5,759 nucleotides of DNA from Chromatiales bacterium. GTDB taxonomy: Bacteria > Pseudomonadota > Gammaproteobacteria > CAMYNG01. Location of the stretch: the NCBI GenBank assembly GCA_027021685.1, contig JALUTW010000475.1:1-5759 (forward strand), in the 5' to 3' direction. The translations under genes were made by a program, and so were the position numbers. Below are positions 1 to 5,472 of this stretch, piece after piece (the stretch's first letter is position 1; each line of letters opens with the position of its first letter). The notes under the pieces were generated by a model, which ran no database searches, was not told where the DNA came from, and was given only the letters and a program-made list of their open reading frames with translations.

Positions 1-33
1 TGGTTCCCGCTGTTCTGGCTGGTGGGAATGTAA
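1..33 (+). CDS. C-terminal end of an unidentified protein (5' part outside window)
   Basis: Frame 1 reads ten sense codons, WFPLFWLVGM, then TAA at 31-33. The codons are strongly G/C-ending and the residues hydrophobic, as at the end of a membrane protein. The same tail and stop recur in the second copy (stop 159-161) and, with Val changed to Leu, in the third (stop 286-288), where no upstream reading frame of useful length feeds into them. Only the leftmost copy can therefore be the end of an intact gene, unless further copies lie to the left. The product cannot be identified from ten residues, and the frame could be a non-coding coincidence. Confidence 0.35.
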   Translation, partial: WFPLFWLVGM

Positions 34-373
34 CCGGCCCACCGCGCCGCGAGCGCGGGGCGGCGGAGCCGCCAGGTGCGGCGAGTCGGCGCAGGGGGGG
101 CAGGCGGGGACTGATTGGGTCCGGGGGGTGGTTCCCGCTGTTCTGGCTGGTGGGAATGTAACCGGCCCACCGCGCCGCGAGCGCGGGGCGGCGGAGCCGC
201 CAGGTGCGGCGAGTCGGCGCAGGGGGGCAGGCGGGGACTGAGTTGGGCCGGGGGGTGGTTCCCGCTGTTCTGGCTGTTGGGAATGTAACCGGCCCACCGC
301 GCCGCGAGCGCGGGGCGGCGGAGCCGCCAGGTGCGGCGAGTCGGCGCAGGGGGGCAGGCGGGGACTGATTGGG
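1..373. repeat. Three tandem copies of a ~128-bp unit
   Basis: Three head-to-tail copies start at 1, 129 and 256. The first two are 128 and 127 bp; the third keeps about 118 bp before the sequence becomes unique near 373. Copies differ very little: a G run has 7, 6 and 6 Gs; the spacer before the next copy differs slightly between copies 1 and 2; and copy 3 has a G-to-T change at 277. Each copy opens with ten sense codons and TAA, then two hairpins: in copy 1, arms 42-47/53-58 with loop CGCGA, and arms 59-64/68-73 with loop GGA. A stretch of G tracts follows. More copies may lie left of the window. Near-identity indicates recent duplication or homogenisation; an assembly artefact cannot be excluded. 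Confidence 0.95.
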
Positions 374-393
374 AGCAGGAGGTGCGGCCCGCC

Positions 394-412
394 GGCCTGC
401 CCCGGGGAGGCC
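394..412 (-). terminator. GC-rich hairpin just after the receiver-gene stop
   Basis: Arms GGCCT (394-398) and AGGCC (408-412) enclose a CCCCGGGG core and abut the minus-strand stop codon at 413-415. There is no T tract on either strand, so it is not a canonical intrinsic terminator. It could stall polymerase or protect the 3' end of the message. GC-rich DNA makes such short hairpins fairly common. Confidence 0.25.
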
Positions 413-1609
413 TCAGGGCGGGGTCGGGCGATCCGGCTCGAACTGGAATTCCACCCTGTTGTTGCGCCGCGCGATGCGGTTCCAGGCCCCGGCCGTGGTG
501 CGCGGGTCCACCGGCGGATAGGACAGGCGCGGGGCGCGGTCGCCGTGCAGGCGCACCTCCGCCCGCAGCCGGCCGCCGGATGTCTCCGGCAATGCCTCCA
601 GGAACTGGGCGAAGGCCACCGACATGGCCTGGGCCCGGGTGAGCTCCGGGGCCGCCGCCAGGGCATCGGCATCGCAGGCGGTGGCGGGAAGGGTCTCCGC
701 GGCCGGCACCAGGGTCCCGCCCGCGGCGCGCCGGAGGCAGAAGCGCCCCTGGTGCACGTGGACGACCACCCGCCCGCGCAGGCCGGCGGCGGCGAGGCGG
801 TGGCTGAGTTCACGCAGGGTCTCCAGCCTTTCGCCGTCCAGCGGCACCTCGCCCCAGGCGTACTGGCCGCTGGTGTTGAGGGCCCAGTTCAGGGCCCGGG
901 CCAGGCGGGCCGGCGGCACCGGTGCCGTTGCCACCGGTGGGGATGCCTCCGCCGCACGGTCCTCCAGCCGCCGTGCCAGCTCGCTCACGGCACGGGCGGC
1001 GCGTTCCACTTCCAGCCGCTGGCTTTCCGTGGCTTCCCGGTACAGGTGGTGGATCCACCACGGGACGGCCAATCCCACCACCACCACGGCCGCCAGCCAG
1101 CCCGGGCCGCGGCGCCGCGGGGCGGGTGCCGGGGCAGGTTCCGGGGCCGGCGGCGGGGCGGCCCGGGGCGCCACGGGCTCGTTGGCGGGAACCAGCCGGG
1201 GCAGCGGCGGGGCGTCCATCCGGGCCGGCCGTGGCTCGTCGAACAGGCGCAGGGCGCGGAGGTTTTCCGCCAGCTCCTCCGGGCCCACTTCCTTGGGCAG
1301 CACTGCCGCCGCCCCCAGGGCCCGGGCCTGGGCCACGTATTCCTCGCCCCGCTTGGAGGTGTACATGAGCACCGGGATGGTGCCGGTGGCCGGGTCGGCC
1401 TTGATGCTGCGCAGGGCCTCCAGGCCGTCCATGCCCGGCATCATGTGGTCGAGGAAGATGACATCGGGCCGGTGGCGGCGCAGGTATTCCATGGCCGCCT
1501 CCGCCGAGTCGGCGGCGTCGAAGTCCAGCCCCAGCTGCTGGAGCAGCCGGCCCAGGGCCAGCCGGGCCACCCGGGAGTCGTCGACGATGAGAGCCAGGCG
1601 CGCGGCCAT
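413..1609 (-). CDS. Receiver-domain protein with TM segment and probable periplasmic OmpA-like domain
   Basis: Product of 398 aa. Residues 1-122 form a CheY-like receiver: acidic pair D10/D11, phospho-acceptor D54 in LDHMMPGMDG, T84 in the MYTSK motif, and K106. A Pro/Ala-rich linker (126-164) ends in RRR, followed by one hydrophobic segment (171-186), so the N-terminus should be cytoplasmic and the rest periplasmic. A charged helical stretch (191-221) precedes a C-terminal domain (about 235-392) ending in NNRVEF. Its order of strands and helices resembles an OmpA-like fold, but the usual peptidoglycan-binding TD residues are not evident. The only two cysteines, C291 and C312, lie there and could form a disulfide. 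I chose ATG 1609 because AGGAG sits 9 nt upstream; an in-frame ATG at 1642 has a weaker site. It lies 88 bp downstream of the protease gene on the same strand, with no kinase nearby. The receiver call is firm; the C-terminal fold is inference. Confidence 0.9.
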   Translation of the reverse strand: MAARLALIVDDSRVARLALGRLLQQLGLDFDAADSAEAAMEYLRRHRPDVIFLDHMMPGMDGLEALRSIKADPATGTIPVLMYTSKRGEEYVAQARALGAAAVLPKEVGPEELAENLRALRLFDEPRPARMDAPPLPRLVPANEPVAPRAAPPPAPEPAPAPAPRRRGPGWLAAVVVVGLAVPWWIHHLYREATESQRLEVERAARAVSELARRLEDRAAEASPPVATAPVPPARLARALNWALNTSGQYAWGEVPLDGERLETLRELSHRLAAAGLRGRVVVHVHQGRFCLRRAAGGTLVPAAETLPATACDADALAAAPELTRAQAMSVAFAQFLEALPETSGGRLRAEVRLHGDRAPRLSYPPVDPRTTAGAWNRIARRNNRVEFQFEPDRPTPP

Positions 1610-1640
1610 AAGCGTGGTCTCCTGCCCGCAGTCCGGTGCC

Positions 1641-1646
1641 ATTATG
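1641..1646 (-). promoter_or_regulatory. Candidate -10 element for the receiver gene
   Basis: On the minus strand CATAAT (5 of 6 to TATAAT) lies about 32 bp upstream of the ATG at 1609 and overlaps the alternative ATG at 1642. The -35 match (TTGCGC at 1667-1662, 15-bp spacer) is poor. If it is used, transcription would start near 1634 and exclude the longer reading frame. It would give the receiver gene its own promoter besides read-through from the protease gene. Confidence 0.22.
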
Positions 1647-1697
1647 CCCTGTTCCGGTGCGGCGCAACCGTGCCCGGGTGCACAGCCGGGGTCCCGG

Positions 1698-2474
1698 TCA
1701 CTCCCGGATCCAATTGATCTCCCGGGCCGTGGCCTCCCCCACCACGCAGTGGTGCAGCGTGGGGGGCATCACCGCCCGGCCCGGGGCGAGGGGGATGCGG
1801 CCGCCCATGATCTCGGCGAAGCGCTGGGGATGGCGGGGGTCGCGCTCGGGCTCGGCGTAGCCGTCGGGCCAGCGGGGCTGGCCATCGGGCAGGTATTTGT
1901 CGGTGGCGCCCAGGGTGTGGAGGATCTCGTGGGCGATGACCACGTTGTTGGTCTCGGCATGGCGGCGGCCGGCGAAGGCGTTGACCACGCCGATGAGGCC
2001 CTTTTCCAGTCCCAGGGAGTGGGCCAGGCGCCGGACGTGGGCCGGGTCGTGGTAGACCACGAACACCCGGATGTCCGGCGAGGGCCCGGGGAAGTTGTCG
2101 GCCCGCCAGGCCCACCAGCGCAGGTGCAGGCTCCAGGGCATGACCCGCCAGGGGGCAGGATCGGCCGGCGGGGGTGGCGGCAGGGTGTCCACCTCCGGCG
2201 CCAGTTCCACCCGCAGCGGGGTGTCGATGTCCACCTCCCAGGCCCGGGCCTCGTCGGCGAAGAACTGTTCCAGGGCCGCGAAGCGGCGCCGCGTCAGGCT
2301 CCGGATGTAGGCCGCGGTCGTGGGCCGGCCGTCACCGTTGATGGGGTAGATGGCCACCCACAGGGGTGCGTCCCAGTCGGTGGTGCGCAGGCGGGTCAGC
2401 CAGGTGCTGGCGGCCACGATGGCCAGGGTGGCCATCAGCAGGGAGATGCGGAGGATGCGAAACAGCCGGCGCAA
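1698..2474 (-). CDS. Membrane-anchored metzincin-like zinc metalloprotease (putative)
   Basis: Product of 258 aa from TTG at 2474. The N-terminus is basic (RRLFRILR) and followed by a hydrophobic segment (about 10-26), consistent with a signal anchor or uncleaved signal placing the rest in the periplasm. Residues 182-192 read HEILHTLGATD, which fits HExxHxxGxxD: two zinc histidines, the catalytic Glu, the metzincin glycine, and Asp in the third-ligand place, as in snapalysin-type enzymes. M223 in EIMGG could be the Met-turn. Substrate is unknown and I do not recognise a named family. The start is uncertain: TTG 2534 would add 20 poorly coding-like residues and lies upstream of the candidate promoter at 2502-2510, while ATG 2435 would cut into the hydrophobic segment. 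No start has a strong ribosome-binding site. It is the upstream partner of the receiver gene. Confidence 0.8.
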   Translation of the reverse strand: MRRLFRILRISLLMATLAIVAASTWLTRLRTTDWDAPLWVAIYPINGDGRPTTAAYIRSLTRRRFAALEQFFADEARAWEVDIDTPLRVELAPEVDTLPPPPPADPAPWRVMPWSLHLRWWAWRADNFPGPSPDIRVFVVYHDPAHVRRLAHSLGLEKGLIGVVNAFAGRRHAETNNVVIAHEILHTLGATDKYLPDGQPRWPDGYAEPERDPRHPQRFAEIMGGRIPLAPGRAVMPPTLHHCVVGEATAREINWIRE

Positions 2475-2501
2475 TGGCAGGTCCCAGGGTTCCAGCCCCC
2501 G

Positions 2502-2510
2502 ACTATAGCA
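2502..2510 (-). promoter_or_regulatory. Candidate extended -10 promoter for the metalloprotease gene
   Basis: The minus strand reads TGC followed by TATAGT (5 of 6 to consensus), an extended -10. A TTGAGA at 2534-2529 resembles a -35, but its 21-bp spacing is too long, so the TG extension would have to compensate. Initiation near 2495 would give a leader of about 20 nt to TTG 2474. Confidence 0.4.
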
Positions 2511-2796
2511 CGCCGCCCGGGGCCTGCCTCTCAAAGGGCGTGAATTTTATAATTTTATTAAAAACAACAAGTTGTGATTCATGCTTGCAAGCCGGGGCGG
2601 GGCCGTCTAAGGTTGAGGCTAGCCGTCCGGCCGGCTGCTCCATCGCCGCCAGGCAGCTTTTCCGGTCCCGGTGACACCGGTCCCATTTCCAGTGGTACAG
2701 GTCGTGCAGTGCCCGTGCGCCGACGTCGCGGTGCCGGGCGGGCCGCCGTTTCCGGACCGCCAGATCAGGTTTCGCTTTTGCCCTCCGGTTGAGCAT
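2503..2796 (-). CDS. Doubtful small basic ORF of 97 codons
   Basis: The frame opens with ATG at 2796, preceded 4 nt upstream by GAAGAAG, a weak GA-rich site. Its first 58 codons have a coding-like bias (third positions much richer in G/C than second positions) and encode a basic stretch with Trp, His and Cys residues (HDLYHWKWDRCHRDRKSC). The last third runs through the AT-rich island and the candidate promoter of the protease gene and looks non-coding. The N-terminal part overlaps a plus-strand terminator-like hairpin. I recognise no family. It may be a real small protein, possibly first in the protease-receiver operon, or a chance frame in GC-rich intergenic DNA. Confidence 0.25.
   Translation of the reverse strand: MLNRRAKAKPDLAVRKRRPARHRDVGARALHDLYHWKWDRCHRDRKSCLAAMEQPAGRLASTLDGPAPACKHESQLVVFNKIIKFTPFERQAPGGVL
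2535..2780. other. Divergent intergenic region with AT-rich island and inverted repeats
   Basis: Apart from the doubtful ORF on the minus strand, no gene is evident here. Positions 2541-2563 are conspicuously AT-rich in a GC-rich setting and include a perfect plus-strand TATAAT at 2548-2553, although without a -35 match. On the minus strand TTGTTG (2570-2565) and TAAAAT (2549-2544) stand 15 bp apart, a weak promoter candidate. ACAAC/GTTGT arms (2564-2568, 2571-2575) form a small operator-like inverted repeat. A 13-bp palindrome, CCGGTG-A-CACCGG, lies at 2668-2680, flanked by direct repeats of CCGGTCCC (2662-2669, 2677-2684). No tRNA or known structured RNA was recognised. Confidence 0.5.
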
Positions 2797-2821
2797 TGAA
2801 CTTCTTCGGGGGGTTTTTTTT
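2781..2821 (+). terminator. Intrinsic terminator-like hairpin with T8 tract
   Basis: CCCTCCG (2781-2787) can pair with CGGGGGG (2807-2813), giving seven pairs with one G-U, around a 19-nt loop. Eight Ts follow directly (2814-2821). No recognised plus-strand gene ends here, and the ATPase gene starts about 94 bp downstream. It could end a short plus-strand RNA starting near the AT-rich island, act as an attenuator, or insulate the ATPase promoter. The long loop makes it weaker than a classic terminator. Confidence 0.5.
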
Positions 2822-2860
2822 GCGCGTCCGGCGCCGCTGTGGCCGGCGGCGGGCCGCTCG

Positions 2861-2869
2861 TGCTATATG
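2861..2869 (+). promoter_or_regulatory. Candidate extended -10 promoter for the AAA+ ATPase gene
   Basis: TGC followed by TATATG (TG extension plus 4 of 6 hexamer matches), with no convincing -35. It stands about 46 bp upstream of the GTG start at 2915, downstream of the T8 hairpin, and overlaps the alternative ATG at 2867. The seven bases TGCTATA are shared with the candidate promoter of the divergent protease gene. Confidence 0.3.
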
Positions 2870-2914
2870 GAGAGGCATGCACAGCCGTCTCCCGCCACCC
2901 CGCAGGACTCCCCG

Positions 2915-4375
2915 GTGAACGACGCCCACGATCTGGAACTCCTGCTGCGTTCCGGCGTTCCCCTGGTGCAGATGGAGACCCGCCAGGAGCAGCGGGCGCT
3001 GGCACTGCTGGACCGGCTGCAGGGACCGCTGGGGCTGCCACTGTACCGCTGGTCCGTGACCGAGGGCCTGGCCCGGGTGGTGGGGGGGCTGGGCATGGAG
3101 GGCGAACACCGCGAGCCGCACGAGGTGCTGGCGCGCATCAAGGAGGGCGCCCAGGCCGGCCTGTACGCTCTGCTGGATTTCCATCCCTACGTGGACGAGC
3201 CGGTGCACGTGCGGCTGCTCAAGGACATTGCCCTGCGCCACGAGGCCACGCGCCAGGTGCTGGTGTTCATCAGTCACCGCATCGAGCTGCCCGCAGAGTT
3301 GTCGGCCTGGACCGCGCGCTTCCAGTTGAGCCTGCCCGGCCGCGAGGAACGCCTGCGCATCGTGCGCGAGGTGGCCCGGGAGTGGAAGCAGGCCCACCCC
3401 GGGCGCAAGGTGAAGGCCGAGGCCGAGGCCCTGGACGCGCTGGTGGACAACCTGGCCGGACTCACGCCGGCCGAGGTGCGGCGGCTGGCGCGGCGGGCCA
3501 TTTTCGACGACGGTGCCGTCACCGGCGACGATGTGCCGGCCGTGGCGGAGGCCAAGCACCGGCTGCTCAATCGCACCGGTGTCCTGGGCTACGTGTTCGC
3601 CACCGAGCGTTTCTCCGACATCGCCGGACTGGAGAGGCTCAAGCGCTGGCTGGAGCTGCGGCGCGAGGCCTTCCGCCGCGGCGAGGGCCCGGACCTGCCG
3701 CGCGGCATCCTGCTGCTGGGCGTGCAGGGCTGCGGCAAGAGCCTGGCGGCCAAGGCCGTGGCGGGGACCTGGGGCGTGCCGCTGCTGTCCCTGGACATGG
3801 GGGCGCTCTACAACAAGTACCACGGCGAGACCGAGCGCAACGTGCGCGAGGCCCTGGCCACTGCGGAGGCCATGGCGCCGTGCGTACTGTGGATCGACGA
3901 GATCGAGAAGGGCGTGGCCCACGGCGGCGAGGACGGCGGCACCTCGCGCCGGGTGCTGGCCACCCTGCTCACCTGGATGGCCGAGCGGCGGGCGCCGGTG
4001 TTCCTGGTGGCCACCGCCAACGACATCTCGGCCCTGCCGCCGGAGCTGGTGCGCAAGGGCCGCTTCGACGAGATCTTCTTCGTCGATCTGCCCGATGCCG
4101 CCACCCGCGCCGCCATCTTCGTCATTCATCTGGACAAGCGCGGCCAGGCGCCGGCGCTGTTCAACCTGGAGGAGCTGGCCGCGGCCACCGAGGGTTTTTC
4201 CGGCGCCGAGATCGAGCAGGTGGTGGTGGCGGCGCGCTACGCCGGCGGCGAGCGCGTCCGCCACCAGGACCTCATGGAAGCCATCCGCCAGACCCGGCCG
4301 CTGTCACGGGTGATGGCCGAGCACATCGGGCGCCTGCGGGAATGGGGGCGGACCCGCGCGGTGCCGGCGGGCTGA
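2915..4375 (+). CDS. Ycf46-family AAA+ ATPase
   Basis: Product of 486 aa, near the usual ~500 aa of the family. Residues 1-220 form the Ycf46-type N-terminal region, starting with a motif around LLLRSGVPLVQMETRQEQR. After the linker FSDIAGLERLKRWL comes one AAA+ module: Walker A GVQGCGKS (269-276), pore-loop stretch LYNKYHGETERNVRE, Walker B with D328/E329 in LWIDEIEKG, sensor-1 N369 in VATAND, arginine-finger residues R380 and R383 in RKGRFDE, and GFSGAEIEQ in the lid. All nucleotide-binding and hydrolysis residues are present, so an active soluble hexameric remodelling ATPase is expected. Ycf46 in cyanobacteria and algal plastids has been tied to photosynthesis and inorganic-carbon responses; the role and client here are unknown. 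GTG 2915 is preferred because AGGA lies 7 nt upstream; ATG 2867 and TTG 2789 lack good sites and add non-coding-like residues. It ends 10 bp from the convergent rhodanese gene. Confidence 0.93.
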   Translation: MNDAHDLELLLRSGVPLVQMETRQEQRALALLDRLQGPLGLPLYRWSVTEGLARVVGGLGMEGEHREPHEVLARIKEGAQAGLYALLDFHPYVDEPVHVRLLKDIALRHEATRQVLVFISHRIELPAELSAWTARFQLSLPGREERLRIVREVAREWKQAHPGRKVKAEAEALDALVDNLAGLTPAEVRRLARRAIFDDGAVTGDDVPAVAEAKHRLLNRTGVLGYVFATERFSDIAGLERLKRWLELRREAFRRGEGPDLPRGILLLGVQGCGKSLAAKAVAGTWGVPLLSLDMGALYNKYHGETERNVREALATAEAMAPCVLWIDEIEKGVAHGGEDGGTSRRVLATLLTWMAERRAPVFLVATANDISALPPELVRKGRFDEIFFVDLPDAATRAAIFVIHLDKRGQAPALFNLEELAAATEGFSGAEIEQVVVAARYAGGERVRHQDLMEAIRQTRPLSRVMAEHIGRLREWGRTRAVPAG

Positions 4376-4385
4376 AGGTGCGGCC

Positions 4386-5267
4386 TCAGCGCGGCTGCAT
4401 GCCGCGCACCAGGGGCAGATCCTTGCGCTGGCCGTACTCCAGCATGGAGCCGTCGTAGACCTTGACGTTGCCGAAGCCCAGCCGGCGCAGGGTGAACCAG
4501 GCGTGGGTGGCGCGGTGGCCCGACTGGCAATAGGTGATGACGGCCCGGCCGGGGTTCTGTACCCCTGCCGCCGCCAGCCGCCGGCGCAGCGCATCCGCCG
4601 GTTTCAGCACGAAGCCGTGGTCGAAGTCCACCGCCTGGTCCCAGGCGAACCAGAGCGCGCCCGGGATGTGGCCGCTGCGCGGCACCCGCGGGTGGCCGGC
4701 GTATTCCTCGCGGCTGCGCACGTCGAGCAGAACCACGCCGTCGTCCTTCATGGCCGCGCGCACCTCCTCCAGCCCGGCCGCGGTGCCGGCCGCCGGCCGG
4801 GCCGGCGCCGGGTAGCTGGCGGGCTTGAACTTCGGGGCTTCATTGGTCACCGGCCGCCCTTCCAGGATCCACTTGACCAGGCCGCCGTCCACCAGCGAGT
4901 AGCGGGCATGGCCCAGCCGTTCCAGCTCCCACAGCAGGCGTGCCGCATTGAGCCCGCCCAGGTCGTCGTAGACCACCACGTGGTGGGAAGGCGAGACGCC
5001 CAGGCGGCCCAGGACCCGCGCCACGCCGGCCGGTCCCACGGACAGGCTCACCCCGGTGCGGGTGCGGCGGTTGAGGGCACCGTAGGGCAGGTGCCGGGCG
5101 CCCGGCACGTGAAAGCGGCGGTACTGGAGATCGTCGGACATGTCCAGCACCACCACGCCGGGGTCGCGGTAATGCTCCGCGAGCCAGGCGGTGTCCACCA
5201 CCAGCGGCGCGGCCGCGGTGGCGGCGGGCATCAGGAGCATGAGCAGAAACAGGCGCAGCCAGGTCAT
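4386..5267 (-). CDS. Exported two-domain rhodanese-type sulfurtransferase
   Basis: Product of 293 aa, about the normal size of tandem-rhodanese thiosulfate or 3-mercaptopyruvate sulfurtransferases plus a signal peptide. Residues 1-19 (MTWLRLFLLMLLMPAATAA) are a typical Sec signal with small residues at the end, so the enzyme should be periplasmic. The N-terminal rhodanese domain (22-140) has Asp (YDDLGG) where the catalytic Cys would be and is a structural domain. The C-terminal domain (163-290) carries LLDVRSREEY, HIPGA and the loop CQSGHRA with C247 as the persulfide-forming residue. The loop differs from both the CRKGVT loop of classical rhodanese and the CG[ST]GVT loop of mercaptopyruvate enzymes, so the donor is uncertain; thiosulfate is likelier. 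ATG 5267 has GGGGAG 5 nt upstream, and an upstream extension to 5378 is not coding-like. It is convergent with the ATPase gene and divergent from the zinc-finger gene. Confidence 0.93.
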   Translation of the reverse strand: MTWLRLFLLMLLMPAATAAAPLVVDTAWLAEHYRDPGVVVLDMSDDLQYRRFHVPGARHLPYGALNRRTRTGVSLSVGPAGVARVLGRLGVSPSHHVVVYDDLGGLNAARLLWELERLGHARYSLVDGGLVKWILEGRPVTNEAPKFKPASYPAPARPAAGTAAGLEEVRAAMKDDGVVLLDVRSREEYAGHPRVPRSGHIPGALWFAWDQAVDFDHGFVLKPADALRRRLAAAGVQNPGRAVITYCQSGHRATHAWFTLRRLGFGNVKVYDGSMLEYGQRKDLPLVRGMQPR

Positions 5268-5353
5268 GGAGACTCCCCGTGGTCGTGATTTCGGCTCCGT
5301 TCGTGCCGCCGTCGCTTGCCACTGCCGCGGCGGCGCGGCTAGTCTTGGATTGA

Positions 5354-5374
5354 CCGGCCGCCGGCAGCGGCCGG
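5354..5374. repeat. Inverted repeat 1 (8-bp arms)
   Basis: Arms CCGGCCGC (5354-5361) and GCGGCCGG (5367-5374) flank a 5-nt loop. It is the first of four hairpins in the rhodanese/zinc-finger intergenic region. High GC content makes this one the least remarkable. Confidence 0.55.
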
Positions 5375-5401
5375 CCAAGGCGCGCAGGGACGCCCCGCCC
5401 G

Positions 5402-5428
5402 CGAATCAGGCGCACGGCGCCTGATTCG
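5402..5428. repeat. Perfect inverted repeat 2 (12-bp arms)
   Basis: CGAATCAGGCGC (5402-5413) and its exact reverse complement GCGCCTGATTCG (5417-5428) flank the triplet ACG. The arms mix AT and GC and are too long to be a trivial GC effect. It could be an RNA hairpin in a plus-strand leader or a dyad bound by a regulator. Confidence 0.85.
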
Positions 5429-5433
5429 GCGCG

Positions 5434-5461
5434 GCCGGACCCGGACCGGTACGGGTCCGGC
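5434..5461. repeat. Inverted repeat 3 (10-bp arms)
   Basis: GCCGGACCCG (5434-5443) pairs perfectly with CGGGTCCGGC (5452-5461) around an 8-nt loop that itself contains the palindrome ACCGGT. It begins 5 bp after inverted repeat 2. Confidence 0.8.
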
Positions 5462-5472
5462 GCGTCGAAAAA

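Noticed and set aside
1..373. CRISPR array
   Set aside because: The repeats are ~128 bp and directly abutting, with no short repeat alternating with unique spacers and no cas genes nearby.
1610..1642. Eleven-residue extension of the receiver protein from ATG 1642
   Set aside because: Weak ribosome-binding site compared with AGGAG before ATG 1609, and receiver domains normally begin a few residues before the first strand, as they do from 1609.
624..2543. Plus-strand open frame of 639 codons opposite the receiver and protease genes
   Set aside because: It spans two well-supported minus-strand genes, has low-complexity Arg/Ala/Ser/Pro composition and no recognisable domain. Long antisense frames are expected in such GC-rich DNA.
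2789..2914. N-terminal extension of the ATPase from TTG 2789 or ATG 2867
   Set aside because: No ribosome-binding site at either start. The extra residues run through the T8 hairpin and the candidate -10, while GTG 2915 has AGGA at good spacing and begins where the family similarity begins.
2765..4264. Minus-strand open frame of 499 codons antisense to the ATPase
   Set aside because: The plus strand encodes a protein with complete AAA+ motifs. The antisense product is Gln/His/Gly-rich without domains, a typical shadow of GC-rich coding.
4376..4385. Bidirectional terminator between the convergent ATPase and rhodanese genes
   Set aside because: The gap is only 10 bp, with no inverted repeat or T tract.
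5350..5355. TTGACC as a -35 element for a plus-strand transcript through the hairpins
   Set aside because: It matches the -35 consensus at 5 of 6 positions, but no -10-like hexamer lies 15-19 bp downstream.
5268..5378. Upstream extension of the rhodanese to 5378
   Set aside because: It would place 37 Arg/Pro-rich residues before a clear signal peptide, and ATG 5267 has a strong GGGGAG site.
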